From: Leguminivora glycinivorella
Lineage: Eukaryota; Arthropoda; Insecta; Lepidoptera; Tortricidae
NCBI RefSeq assembly: GCF_023078275.1
Contig: NC_062990.1
Location: 13,965,549-14,029,548 of the forward strand
Direction: 5' to 3'
DNA length: 64,000 nt
The notes beneath the pieces are model-generated. The model worked only from the letters and a program-made list of their open reading frames with translations. It did no database searches and was not told the DNA's origin. Made by a program: the position numbers and the translations under genes. Positions 19,342-30,239 of this stretch are shown piece after piece. Position 1 is the first letter of the stretch. The number at the start of each line of letters is the position of its first letter.

Positions 19342-19951
19342 AAATTCTTGAACGTAAAAATTTTGGTACTTAAACATAAAATTACTTGAATTCTTAAACA
19401 CAAGAAATATGACAAAATAAATTATTAATTATTATTCTCTTTATTGATTTCCATTATTAATTAATGGTAAAGTGTTGTCGCGTCGGGGGACCGCTCTCAA
19501 TATTAGCGCGAGGGCAGACGTCGTTGACGGTTGTGTTTCCGATGCAGTCTTTAGAGTCTTATTTTAAGATTGGGTGTTGAAATTTTTGCTCAGCACTTAT
19601 CTAGTTTGTTTGGTTGTAAACATATACGTTACTTGTAATTCTAATACTTCCTTTGACATTTTGGTTGTATAGTTACATTGTTCATGTTCAGGTAGTTAGT
19701 TTAATGTATGTACCTAGTGAATTTTTTGTTAAACATTTATTAAGTTAGTTTAGCTGTGTAAATATTTAGTTTTTAAGTTTCAAGTTAGACAGGCAAAGAG
19801 CGGTCCCCCGACGCGACAACACTTTACCATTAATTAATAATGGAAATCAATAAAGAGAATAATAATTAATAATTTATTTTGTCATATTTCTTGTGTTTAA
19901 GAATTCAAGTAATTTTATGTTTAAGTACCAAAATTTTTACGTTCAAGAATT
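19342..19951. mobile_element. Fold-back element, ~156-bp arms, ~300-bp spacer
   Basis: 19342-19497 and 19797-19951 are almost exact inverted complements ('aaattcttgaacgtaaaaat', 'ttgtcgcgtcgggggaccgc'). The spacer (gcgcgagggcagacgtcgtt...) has no copy elsewhere in the window and no long frame. A partial arm recurs at 20228-20312. Arms this similar suggest recent origin or gene conversion. Confidence 0.82.
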
Positions 19952-20370
19952 TCGTAGTTAGGTTTTCATCTTACGTATTTCGTAAGAAGGTAGAAGGTAG
20001 GTAGATATTCCTAAGAAGAAGAAGGTAGGTATTTCGTAAGAAGGAAGGTAGGTATTCCTAGAGCTACTTATTTAGTTATTTTATTACTTTTTGAAAGCTC
20101 GCACTTTTAGTTTTTTTCACCCTTTTTTTATTTAATTTTTAATTTAATTCACCTTTTTTTTGTGTCGGGGGTTTTTTAAATTTATAATTTAAGGTTTTTA
20201 TTTCTTTCTTTTTGTAGGGGGCTCTTTCTTTTGTCATATTTCTTGTGTTTTGGAATTCAAGTACCGAATTGTATGTTAAGTACTTACCTACATTTTTTAC
20301 GTTCAAGATGTTCTAGAGGTAAGTGCATGCTGTTTTTATAAAAATACTAAAGTCACTATAAGCGTGCCGT
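19952..20370. repeat. Short purine-rich repeats and arm fragment
   Basis: 19970-20065 holds imperfect repeats of 'aagaaggtaggtatt(cc/tc)'. 20228-20312 repeats part of the fold-back arm ('tttgtcatatttcttgtgtt...ttttttacgttcaaga'). Confidence 0.55.
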
Positions 20371-20870
20371 TCAGATTTGAGGAGTTCCGTTCTGACCATC
20401 ATCAGCAGTTCCACTGCACCAAATGTCACTGTTCCGTAAGTAAATGCATGCCATTCCTTTAAAAACACAAAAATCACCATATGTATGCCTTTCAGATTTG
20501 AGGAGTTCTCTCGATTTCTCCAGGATCCCATCATCAGGCCCCGTAGCCGAATGGCATTTCTCCGACGCCAAACGAAAGCGATACGCCGCTGGCTCTGTCG
20601 CGCCAATACGCAAGCGCTATAGAGATAGATATCTACTAGCGCTTCGTTTCGTGAGCGTTTCGTGAGCGATTGTGCCATTCGGCTAGCCACCCAGAACTGG
20701 GTTCGTAACACCAAAAATGGGACCAATCTGTATTCATATACTATCAAAAAAAAAATTCAAAATCGGTCCAGTAGCGACGGAGATATCGAGGAACAAACAT
20801 AAAAAATAAAATACAGACGAATTGAGAACCCCTTCCTTTGAGATTTGAGGCGGCGGTTAAAAATCAGCAC
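20371..20870 (+). repeat. GATTTGAGGAGTTC repeat, split by a MITE
   Basis: 'cagatttgaggagttc' occurs twice (20372-20390 and 20491-20510), each preceded by a related 'aatgcatgcc...' segment. After the MITE it continues 'aaaatgggaccaatctgtat...aatcggtccagtagcgacgg...gaggaacaaacataaaaaa'. This looks like a dispersed repeat of unknown class. Confidence 0.55.
20546..20683. mobile_element. MITE with GCCGAATGGCA termini
   Basis: 138 bp, nearly identical to 61900-62037. Even the next bases match (cccc-gta outside left, tagccacccagaa outside right), so the true ends may lie a few bases further out. Confidence 0.78.
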
Positions 20871-21157
20871 CGATAGCATGGTCGCGCCAGGCCGTCCTTT
20901 TCGCACTTACTAATAGTACGAATATCACAGAATATAATAGTACAAATACTGAAGGCTCACTCCTTTGATGTTCATAAAATGCCGCCATTCTAAATTCTTA
21001 CCTACATTAACAAACAGACCGCACGCGAGCAGCCGACATAGAATTCTATTGCGCCGCGTGAAGGTCGTCACCAGTGAACGGGCCGCGAAACTCGCGGCCG
21101 CCGCCATGTACATGTAGCGCGGCGATAGAATCGCAGAATGAGCCGCCCCTTTAGGCC
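20871..21157. other. GC-rich unassigned stretch
   Basis: 21010-21125 is GC-rich (gccgcgaaactcgcggccgc palindrome at 21082-21101). No frame or RNA recognised. Confidence 0.4.
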
Positions 21158-21290
21158 TAGCACATGATTGCCGCGAGAGTATGTCGCCGCGAGATAGATG
21201 AGATGATACGTCTTTGTCGTAATTGTATTAATGACATAAGAACCGGTAGTCTATCTCGCGTTGACATACTCTCGCGGCAATCATGTGCTA
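21158..21290. mobile_element. Hairpin MITE, TAGCACATGATTGCCGCGAG
   Basis: TAGCACATGATTGCCGCGAG... (21158) pairs with its complement ending 21290, arms about 28 bp plus a further 16. The right half (ctctcgcg...tcaatcatgtgct...ccctgctg) is echoed at 48.41 and 49.21 kb. Confidence 0.7.
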
Positions 21291-21410
21291 ACCCTGCTGG
21301 TTTTATCATTTATCGCGCGATCATGCTTGCCTCTGTAATCCATAATAAATAAATATTTTTTTTTGTGGCGGCGACCATCTTGGACCAGCGGCCATCACCT
21401 ACAGCTACAT

Positions 21411-21606
21411 ATACATACAATCACGCCTGTGTCCCATGAAGGGGTAGGCAGAGCACATGAAACTACTCAGGTTTCAGTGCCACTGTTGGCAAATAAGGGG
21501 TTGAAAGAAAACGAAACTGTGACATTGCAGTGACAGGTTGCCAGCCTCTCGCCTACGCCACAATTTAACCCACATCCCACAGTCGCCTTCTCCCACGGGA
21601 AGAAAG
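21411..21606 (+). repeat. GGGGTAGGCAGAGCACATG repeat
   Basis: Same order as 1830-2085, truncated at the 'cccacgggaagaaag' end. Confidence 0.75.
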
Positions 21607-21629
21607 GCCCTCACCTACAGCTAATATAA

Positions 21630-21731
21630 ATAAAAACACTCGACTAATTCACCTTTTATAAACAAAAAAATAAATCAAAATCGGTAGATCCGTTCAGGAG
21701 CTACGACACGATGCGATGCCACAGACAGACA

Positions 21732-21763
<32 letters not shown>

Positions 21764-22391
21764 GAGACAGATAGACACGTCAAACTTATAACACCTCATC
21801 GTTTTACGTCGAAACACAACTTTCTACGATAATTGGTCAAGTGCGAGTCGGATTTCGACTCTTCCATACAATTTAGTCATGAGCGCCTGATGGAATGTGA
21901 TAGCAACGATTTCACAAACAAATAGTAGAAGTTTAGTACATTTCGTACTTTCAAGACGTTATATCTCGGAAACGATAAGAGATAGACCAAAATGGACTTC
22001 AGATTTGGGCTTTCGGTGGCACAATAGTGCCACACGAATTTTATATTTTCGTATATATAGACATTTTTTGGACCGATTTGGATAATTTTTTTTTCAAAAA
22101 AATCTAACCCGGTGTAAAATCTTTATTTTTTGAGCTAGAAGGCTGAAAAAAATAGTATTTAGGTGTTTTTGTAATACATTTCGGGCCGCTAAGAATCAGC
22201 CACATACCATTGTAATTTTGTTTTATTAAAAAAAAACTAATTAAAATTTTGAAAAACCTCCGACATAGTGGACCGATTACCATCAAACATGGCTAAGAAC
22301 ACTCCCGACTAATTCAGCTTTCATACAAAAAAAACTAAATCAAAATCGGTTCTTCCGTTCGAGAGCTACGATGCCACAGACAGACACACAC

Positions 22392-22430
<39 letters not shown>

Positions 22431-22472
22431 CGTCAAACTTATAACACCCCGTCGTTTTTGCGTCGGGGGTTA
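21630..22472 (-). repeat. Two CCCCCGACGC-repeat copies with unrelated middle
   Basis: A diverged copy at about 21630-21805 (with (CA)n/(GACA)n at 21722-21775) and a better one at 22228-22472 ending 'cgtttttgcgtcgggggtta'. Between them 21835-22130 reads 'ggtcaagtgcgagtcggatt...gttatatctcggaaacgata', a different old repeat. Confidence 0.65.
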
Positions 22473-23187
22473 AAAATACAAAAGAATAAAAAAAATATAA
22501 ACATATTATAAAAAACCTAACCTAGGGTGCCGCCAGCAGCGGGGCAGGGCCGAAGCTGCCGGTGGTTAGGGCTGCAGAGAGAGGAACCGTCGGACTATCC
22601 GCGCCGTCTCCAAGATCACCGCCTTCTGCATCTGACCCTTGATCCAACCACCTAGCGAGAGTCGAGAATGATTTATTTATATTATTATTTTTTTATTTGA
22701 TCTTTGAAGTTCGTTGAACCAAGGTACTCAAATTACGTCAACTGATAATATAAAAGTCCTTGCAATATTAAATATTGAATCACAGCTGGCAATGTGATAA
22801 CGGAAAAACAGTTCTCACTGTTATCAGTAACACATGTTATAATATCGGTTGTGCATCGAAAACGTTTTAGGTTAGGTTTTTGTCTCTTTCTAACGCAAGC
22901 GAAGCCGCGGGCAAATGCTAGTATAATATAATCTAAACCTTGAAATTTGCATGTATTTTATCCACGGTCGAGTATTATAGCTAGGGTTGCCATCAAGTTT
23001 TCATAGCGTGTCCCAGGGTTGCCAATTCGACGATTTTGCCGACTCACCCCTTCTTTTATAACTTGGTAAAATGCGAACGTATCATATGAGACCTTTGTAG
23101 GCCGAGAGCTAGTGTTGAAACTGATTGAAATAAATATTTTGAAAGTTGTTTAAGAAAATAGATAAAATATTTATTATTATAACTCGG
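22473..23187. other. Mostly unassigned; Helitron 3' end at 22876-22921
   Basis: 22876-22921 is the last 46 bp of a Lep1 Helitron ending ATGCTAG. 22530-22650 is moderately GC-rich with no clear frame. A segment near 23040-23110 (acttggtaaaatgcgaacgt...gaccttttgtaggccgaga) is repeated at 23452-23505. Confidence 0.55.
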
Positions 23188-23451
23188 TGCCTGTGTGGTG
23201 ACGGGTTAAGAATTTCACCACCCCCTTTCTTCCCGAGGGTGTCGTAGAAGGCGACTATGGGATATGGGTTAAATTGGGTTAAATTGTGGCGTAGGCGAGA
23301 GGCTGGCAACCTGTCACTGCAATGTCACAGTTTCGTTTTCTTTCAACCCTTATTTACCAATAGTGGCACTGAAGCTTTAGTAGTTTCATGTGTTCTGCCT
23401 ACTCCTTTATGGGATACAGGCGTGACTGTATGTTGTATGTATGTATGTATA
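23188..23451 (-). repeat. GGGGTAGGCAGAGCACATG repeat, minus copy
   Basis: Reverse of 1830-2085, from 'gtgtggtgacgggttaagaa' to the (TGTA)n edge near 23450. It lies between the duplicated 'aactcggtaaaatgcg' segments, so those may be a target duplication of about 50-60 bp or an older tandem repeat split by it. Confidence 0.72.
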
Positions 23452-23745
23452 ACTCGGTAAAATGCGGAAGTATCATATAAGATTTTTGTAGGCCGAAAGC
23501 TAGCCTGAAAATTAGAAACAATAAATTTAATGTTCAATACTTAATATGAAAGATATTAGTATTGTCTCAAAACTACATATTTAGCCTTCTGACCTTGCTA
23601 TACACATCTAGAAATAGAATAAAATAGAAAAAACTTTATTCAGGACGCTTAAACAATATAAATTACAAACTCATTGTCACAAAAATTGAAATAAAACGTC
23701 ACTGAAAAGGTTAAGAGTTTTGAATGATTCACGGTTATTTTCATT

Positions 23746-24036
23746 AGACTTATATTGACCGGGATATAGACCGTGATTACCTTTTTGATTTTTGTCGAGC
23801 TCCTGATATTTCGACGCAGTTGCATGCATCATGATCACGGAAAACTGAACGGAAAGTGAACGCAGCCGACGCGCGCGAAGGAGGGTAGATCGCGCGCTGT
23901 CTATGCAACAACTTTAACATCCACCCGCCTTCGTCAGTTTTCCGTGATCATGATGCATGCAACTGCGTCGAAATATCGGGAGCTCGACAAAAATCAAAAA
24001 GGTAATCACGGTCTATATCCCGATCAATATAAGTCT
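23746..24036. mobile_element. Fold-back element, ~110-bp arms
   Basis: 'agacttatattgaccgggat' pairs with 'cccgatcaatataagtct'. The arms continue through 'tcgacgcagttgcatgcatc' and the spacer is GC-rich (gccgacgcgcgcgaaggag). 'actgaaaaggtt' occurs on both outer sides (23701 and 24037). 23608-23700 resembles a LINE 3' tail. Confidence 0.75.
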
Positions 24037-24257
24037 ACTGAAAAGGTTTCCACTCAGCTTGACAAGGTACCTTTTAGATACTTTGACGCTGGTCTTCCGT
24101 GGCAACCCTTCCATTACATTACGCCCTTACCAGAATTCGAACCTAGGAAATTAGGTTTAGCGAGCAGAGTCGTTATGCCCTAGGGCACTAGGCCCGACTT
24201 TTCAAAACCGGTCATCCGATAAAACCAAAATGGTTACCAAAAACCATCCTGTTATAA

Positions 24258-26777
24258 CGATACCTCTGGGTTCAATTGGCGTAAAGGACATTTTGGCGAA
24301 AATGAGTTATATATACAGTTTTGTTCAGAATTTCAAGCGCTATCGATCTGTGTAGTTAAAATTTCGATATCTCTTAAAAAGTTGCCTTTACGACCAAGAT
24401 TTTCTACTATGGACTTGCAAAAATAGCTTAGCTGAAGGGGCGTAAATATCAAGTCATTAATTATAAATAATTGTTTGTATCGTAAAGGAAATCGACAAAT
24501 AAAAATATAGTCGTAATTCACCTTCACATATATTGTTGCCCTTTAAGCCCTTACTTTTTAACGATTACTTTCTATATAGTGTGGTAAAGTTGGGCGTAAA
24601 GGACAAGTTTTTTTGTTCTTCGTCCTTTACGACCAGCACTAAAAATATTTTATCCGCAACTGTAATCGATACCTTCAGGTTCAATTGTCGTAAAGGACAA
24701 ACAAAAACCCCCTTGTTTCGAGAAATGTTAATATCTTTTTTGTTTTCTGACCTATATTTGTGAGTCGTATAAGAAAAATATGTAGATTACTGGTATCTTT
24801 AACCTGGTGTAGCAGTTGTAGTGATTAACTAAACGATTTAGAAGTTAGATGGTTGTAAAGGACATATCAAAATGCTATTAACGTCCTTTACTCCCACGAT
24901 TTGATAGGGTCGTAAAGGACGGTCCTAGATGATTTTAAAACAAATTCGTGGCGCAAATGTAACCGAAATGGTACAAATGACAACTGCTTTGTGCTTAGTT
25001 TACTATTAAAAACCTGAAAAATGTATCAAAACGTAGTTAATATGGCGTATAATTGATATAATAGCTAGGTACATTAATTTAATACAGTGTTTTATTTATC
25101 CAAGTATTTAGCAACAACAAATAACAAGACTATTTTAAATCCAGTTTTGTAATAAAGAAACAACATTTGCTTAAAAACTATCTAATATTTTGGCACCAAA
25201 TTCAAAGTTACTATTTTAGTCTTCGCCGCTGCTGTCTCAATACATGTAGGTTATGCATTCAGCCTTTAATTCTAGCAGGGAAACGCTTTCGTTGTTTACA
25301 TAGTATATTATACTGCAGCGAGATGTAGGTAATTAAAAAAAACACTAATGGTAATCAGGGTACGTACCCAAATGCACAAACGCTCACAATAATAAATAAA
25401 TAAATAATAATAAATAAATAAATAAATAAATATTATAGGACATTCTTACACAGATTGACTGAGGCCCACGGTAAGCTCAAGAAGGCTTGTGTTGTGGGTA
25501 CTCAGACAACGATATATATAATATTTATTTCGTAGCTATATATCTTTATCGCTCTTGCGTATTGCAACCAGACTGCATTTCTGTCGGCGTCTGACGCCTA
25601 CCTACCTAGAAGAACCTAGCCTATCTACTTAGAAGAGTTAAGTCTTCTGGATGCCTAGCCAACTTGCTAAATGCTCACGCTCAGTAGCGTATCGTGACTA
25701 TCTCTCTCTATTACTCTTCCTTATTAGTGCGACAATGACAGGTGCGTTTCGCTAGCGAATGAGCGTTTGCGTTTGGTGACTTGGCTATGTACCCAGGTAC
25801 TTAAAGCATAGACTATATTTTCTAGGATTGAACTCATAATTAAGATTATTCTTATTTAACAGGTTTAAAGACTAAATAACAATCTTCTGTTTTAAAATTA
25901 TCAAAAATATGAATCAACACAGTAAATTTAATTTTGACTATTATTTATTAGTAGGTCACATTTTGTATACGAGTCCTAACTTGCGATTATAAATAGGTAC
26001 TTAACTCTTAGTTATTCTTAAGACTTCTTTCTACATTAGACTTAAAATTACTGTCGTATTAGTATAGTCTATTACTTCACTTCTGTTCACAGTTGCTGAT
26101 TAAAGTTTACGTGATTATCATTAGTGTTTTTATATTTACTTAAACTACGAAAGCGTTTCCCTGCTAAAATTAAATGCTGAATGCGTTACTTATTGAGACA
26201 GCGGCGAGTACTAAATAATAACTTTCCAAAATGTTAGATAGTTTTTAAGAAAATGTTGTTTTATTATTGCAAAACTGGATATACGATAGTCTTGTTCTTT
26301 GTTGTTGCTAAATATTTAGACAAATATACACTGTAACACTAATGTTGCTATTCTATGCCATATTAACTACGTTTTGATACATTTTTCAAGTTTCTTAATA
26401 GTAAACTAAGCTCAAAACAGTTGCCATTTGTACCATTTCGGTTACATTTACCCCCCGAGTTTATATAAAAATCATCTAAGACAGTCATTTACGACCCTAT
26501 CAACTCTAATTGTTCAAAAAAATCGTGGGTGTAAAGGACGTTCATAGCATTTTGACGTGTCCTTTACAACCATCTAACTTCTAAATCGTTTAGTTTATCA
26601 CTACGGTTGCTACACCAGGTTAAGGATACTAAAAATCTACATATTTTTCTATATACATCATAAATATAGGTCAAAAAACAAAAAAGATATTAACAGTTTT
26701 CTAAAAAAAAAGTTGTTTTTTGCTTCTCCTGAAAACCTGCATTTTGTCCTTTACGCCAATTGAACCCAAAGGTATCG
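24258..26777. mobile_element. 2.5-kb fold-back rich in GTAAAGGAC motifs
   Basis: Left 'cgatacctctgggttcaatt-ggcgtaaaggac' and right 'gtcctttacgcc-aattgaacccaaaggtatcg' are inverted complements. Homology continues inward for about 630 bp on the right arm (26148-26777) and about 1030 bp on the left, for example 'cgaaatggtacaaatgacaa' against 'ttgccatttgtaccatttcg'. The motif (C)GTAAAGGAC or its complement appears at least ten times near the ends. The centre (25300-26140) holds a SINE tail and older sequence. No transposase frame is visible. Confidence 0.75.
25387..25530 (-). mobile_element. SINE tail fragment in the fold-back centre
   Basis: (AAAT)n then 'aggacattcttacacagatt-gactgaggcccacggtaag' as at 32.0 kb. 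The tRNA head is missing. Confidence 0.72.
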
Positions 26778-26797
26778 ATAAGTTTTTAGTTATTTTT

Positions 26798-27340
26798 AGG
26801 GTTCCGTAGTCAACTAGGAACCCTTATAGTTTCGCCATGTCTGTCTGTCCGTCCGTCCGTCCGTCCGCGGATAATCTCAGTAACCGTAAGCACTAGAAAG
26901 CTGAAATTTGGTACCAATATGTATATCAATCACGCCAACAAAGTGCAAAAATAAAAAATGGAAAAAAATGTTTTATTAGGGTACCCCCCATACATGTAAA
27001 GTGGGGGCTGATATTTTTTTTTTCATTCCAACCCCAACGTGTGATATATTGTTGGATAGGTATTTAAAAATGAATAAGGGTTTTTTAAGATCGTTTTTTT
27101 GATAATATTAATATTTTCGGAAATAATCGCTTGTAAAGGAAAAAAAAGTGCGTCCCCCCCTTTAACTTTTGAACCATAATATGTTTAAAAAATATGAAAA
27201 AAATCACAAAAGTAGAACTTTATAAAGACTTTCTAGGAAAATTGTTTTGAACTTGATAGGTTCAGTAGTTTTTGAGAAAAATACGGAAAACTACGGAACC
27301 CTACACTGAGCGTGGCCCGACACGCTCTTGGCCGGTTTTT
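26798..27340 (+). repeat. GGGTTCCGTAGTCAACTAGG repeat, full copy
   Basis: 543 bp from 'agggttccgtagtcaactag' through (TCCG)n, 'gataatctcagtaaccgtaa', 'gtgcgtcccccc' to 'gagcgtggcccgacacgctc-ttggccggttttt'. Copies: 46.21-46.75, 52.74-53.32 (minus) and 63.50 kb to the window edge, with a fragment at 39.24 kb. Both ends can form hairpins. No coding frame is shared, so it is non-autonomous of unknown class. Confidence 0.82.
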
Positions 27341-27677
27341 AGTGTTTAAGTTCAAGTTTACCTACTAACAAAGCTATGGACCAATGTCTGAAAATAAACG
27401 CATTTTATTTTACTTTATTTTATTATTATTTATAATCAAATACAAGTATATCTCATGGCAACAACCTATACAACAATAACATTATAAACGATTACCTTAC
27501 CTAACTCATTATTTACAGATAAGCATTTGGATTAAAAATGCATTATATTAACAATAGCCTTTTTCTACGCATTTTAACTGTACCATATTAGTAGATAAAC
27601 TTATTTATGTGAATATTTTTATTACTCATACGAAGTATTTAGTTAGAACTACACCAATACACAGGTATGTACATAAT
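27341..27677. other. Unassigned AT-rich stretch
   Basis: No recognisable feature. Confidence 0.45.
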
Positions 27678-28180
27678 AGTACATTACGGTACAAGTGCGA
27701 AAAAAAGGAAGATCGAAACGAGTAGCGATACGAGTTAAGAACGTCCTTTTCGCACGTGTATCGTACGACGTTTTTCAGTACAGATGTCCCCCCGAAGTTT
27801 CGACCTGACATACTATATAATGAACGACTTCTCGCACCAGTGCGCAAAAAAAAACACCATCTGTTCTGAAATAGTACATTACGATACAAGTGCGTATTCA
27901 TATTCATATTCATATTCTCTATTCAGTATTGATTATACATTGTCAGGTTTTACATTCACATATTTATATACAATTAAAAAGGAAGTTCGAAACGAGTGGC
28001 GATAAATTAAAACACGACCGAAGGGAGTGTTTTAAATCGACACGAGTTACGAATTTCCTTTTCGCACGTGTATCGTACGACGTTTTTCAGTACAGATGTC
28101 CCCCCGAAGTTTCGACCTGTCATATAATGAACCACTTCTCGCACTAGTGCGTATAAAAAACACCATCTGTACTGAAAAAT
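27678..28180. mobile_element. Two adjacent AGTACATTACG-family MITEs
   Basis: Copy one 27678-27871 and copy two 27873-28180 lie head to tail. Each has 'agtacattacg(a/g)tacaagtgcg', 'ttcgcacgtgtatcgtacga-cgtttttcagtacagatg' and 'ccccccgaagtttcgacct'. Copy two carries a (TATTCA)n expansion at 27893-27923. Further copies: 28.85 and 38.47 kb. Confidence 0.75.
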
Positions 28181-28584
28181 AATATACTTATAATTACATT
28201 GTCGCATGGCCTTACAGGTAATGTTTAATTTACTATAGGTAGGTACTCATAAATGAAAAATGACATTTTCTCAAACATGCAATGAAATATTGTCTTTACG
28301 TTCCTTAAAATGGGCTGGGAAGTATCGCTTTTTGGGCGCAACAACTCGAGAGGACTGTAAAGGGATTTCATATTATTTTTTAGGCCTAGGCCTGCAAAGT
28401 AACTTTTTTTTATAAAATATTGTCCTTTAGAGCATTTTTTTATTTATTTCATTGTATGGCAGTGAGTGTAGAGGCAGTGTCACTACATCAGCTTAAATAA
28501 TAAACAAACGTCATAAATACATATTTAGATTAATTGAAGTCAAATAAATAATTATTTTTATTTACAAGGTATTAAAATGAGTTG
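28181..28584. other. Unassigned AT-rich stretch
   Basis: No recognisable gene. 28437-28500 may be an old LINE 3' tail (ttatttatttcattgtatgg). Confidence 0.4.
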
Positions 28585-28848
28585 TTGACAACTAATCCCA
28601 AGATTTGGCGTAGGCACTAGTTTTTACGAAACCGACTGCCATCTGACCTTCCAACCCGAAGGATAAACTAGACCTTATTGGAATTAGTCCGGTTTCCTCA
28701 CGATGTTTTTCCTTCACCGACTGGCAAATATCAAACGACATTTCGCACATAAATTCCGAAAAACTCATTGGTGCGAGCCGGGGTTCGAACCCGCGACCTA
28801 CGGAACGAAAGTCGCACGTACTCACCGCTAGGCTACCAGCGCTTACAC
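28585..28848 (-). mobile_element. tRNA-derived SINE, nearly complete
   Basis: Reverse copy of 8728-8985 with the tRNA-like head at 28775-28848 (B box 'gggttcgaacccc' intact) and body, lacking the distal GAT-tailed part. Confidence 0.82.
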
Positions 28849-28852
28849 AAAT

Positions 28853-29083
28853 TAGGATACAAGTGCGAAATAATAAATTTGAACACAAGCGGCGATAACT
28901 TAAAACACGAACTTACGAGTGTTTTAAATCGACACTTCGATTCGATTACTTATTCGCACATGTATCGTACAACGTTTTACAGTACATATGGCCATTTCAA
29001 TTTTGAAATGGCTACGTAATAAGCTCATTCTCATTACCTAATAAGTGCAGTAATAAAGAGGTAGAGCCATATGTACTGTAAAG
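28853..29083. mobile_element. AGTACATTACG-family MITE, diverged
   Basis: 'ggatacaagtgcgaaataat...gtgttttaaatcgacac...cgcacatgtatcgtacaacg' aligns with 27873-28180 and ends 'catatgtactgta'. Confidence 0.65.
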
Positions 29084-29731
29084 TAAGTCTGATTATAGTT
29101 TTGATATAGACAATTAAAGTATTAAGTAATTAAAGATAGAACATAGATGAAGTTATTAGCATAATAGATAAAAAGCAACATGCATTCGGGTTATTGCTCG
29201 ACATGAGCAAAGCATACGACCGAGTCCAACATAATATCCTGCTAAATAAGCTGTATGGGATAGGAGTCCGTGGTATTGTCCATAACTGGTTTAAATCCTA
29301 CCTAGAAAATAGAGTACAATATGTCGAAATAAACCATTATGATAAAAACACAAACACTTTAACACAAGCACAATCGAAAAAAACACAAATTTCATGCTCT
29401 ATTCCGCAGGGCAGTGTGTTGGGATGTATTTTATTCTTAATTTATGTAAACGATCTGCCAAAAATATTAAATACTCATAATATTAAGTGTTTTATGTACG
29501 CAGATGATATGTCCATTGTGATATCCAGCCAGGACGAAAATGATACGATTTTGGAGTTAAATACCACACTTGACACCGTAATAACGTGGTTAGGAGACCA
29601 TAACCTAGAATTGAACTTAAAAAAGACAAATCTAATTCAATTTCGACCCTATCAGAGAGAACCTCTAGACCTTAATTACAAGTATTTAGATTTTGAATTT
29701 GAACAAATAAATAATTGTAGTCTGCTTGGTA

Positions 29732-30239
29732 CACAGACCAACCCCTATAGACATCTATTACAAGACGATTCGCGGTCGCCAGCCTTCCTAGTATTTGCAC
29801 TGATATAAGCGCGGGCGCTCGCCGTGCCCGATCAGTATCGACCAAGTAACAGACCCGAAAGCAGCGCGTGTTTTTCGCACAAAAAATTGGAAAAGGGTAT
29901 TTTGATGTCTTAAAGATGTCCACCTGTAGTGTGAAATGGTGTGGAAAGGTAACAAGAAGCTCAAATTTAAAAACAGACGGCATTACATTCCACAAATAAG
30001 TCATATTTATAATTTATTCAGAGCCGGCATAGGTCAACTTACATTGGCCACTTACGCGTCAGTAGAGGGACAGTCATACTTCTGTCCCTTTTCATCTGGC
30101 GCGACTGCCCGCCGTCCTTGAAACGGCCAATCACAGCGCGCTTAACACATTCCCCGCCCGCTCCTCGCACCCCAAACACTGGTGACTCGTATCGCGAACC
30201 AAATATACAAGACTGCCACTCTATAGGAGGTTCTCTGTG
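29732..30239 (+). mobile_element. P-superfamily-like non-autonomous DNA transposon
   Basis: The insert is flanked by an exact 8-bp duplication GCTTGGTA (29724-29731 and 30240-30247). The 20-bp termini match at 16 positions (CACAGA...TATAGA on both ends). The interior encodes the start of a THAP domain at 29916-29999. THAP zinc fingers are the N-terminal DNA-binding domain of P-element transposases, which also make 8-bp duplications. The rest of the transposase is absent, so this is an internally deleted copy. The right side is GC-rich with CCAAT-like 'ggccaatcacagcgcg'. Confidence 0.8.
29916..29999 (+). pseudogene. THAP-domain N-terminus of a transposase
   Basis: 27 codons from ATG: the peptide has Cys4 and Cys9 (C-x4-C) and 'GITFHK' near residues 22-27. 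This is the usual spacing of the first zinc-ligand pair and the FH motif in THAP domains. TAA follows immediately where 'FP' would be expected. The second C..H pair and the catalytic core are absent. A THAP gene unrelated to P is possible, but the flanking termini favour P. Confidence 0.68.

Noticed and set aside
21722..21775. (CA)n run as a separate feature of interest
   Set aside because: It is part of the tetranucleotide region of the CCCCCGACGC repeat.
29936..30121. Open frame overlapping the THAP peptide in another frame
   Set aside because: Shadow frame; the C-x4-C...FH pattern is in the frame starting at 29916.
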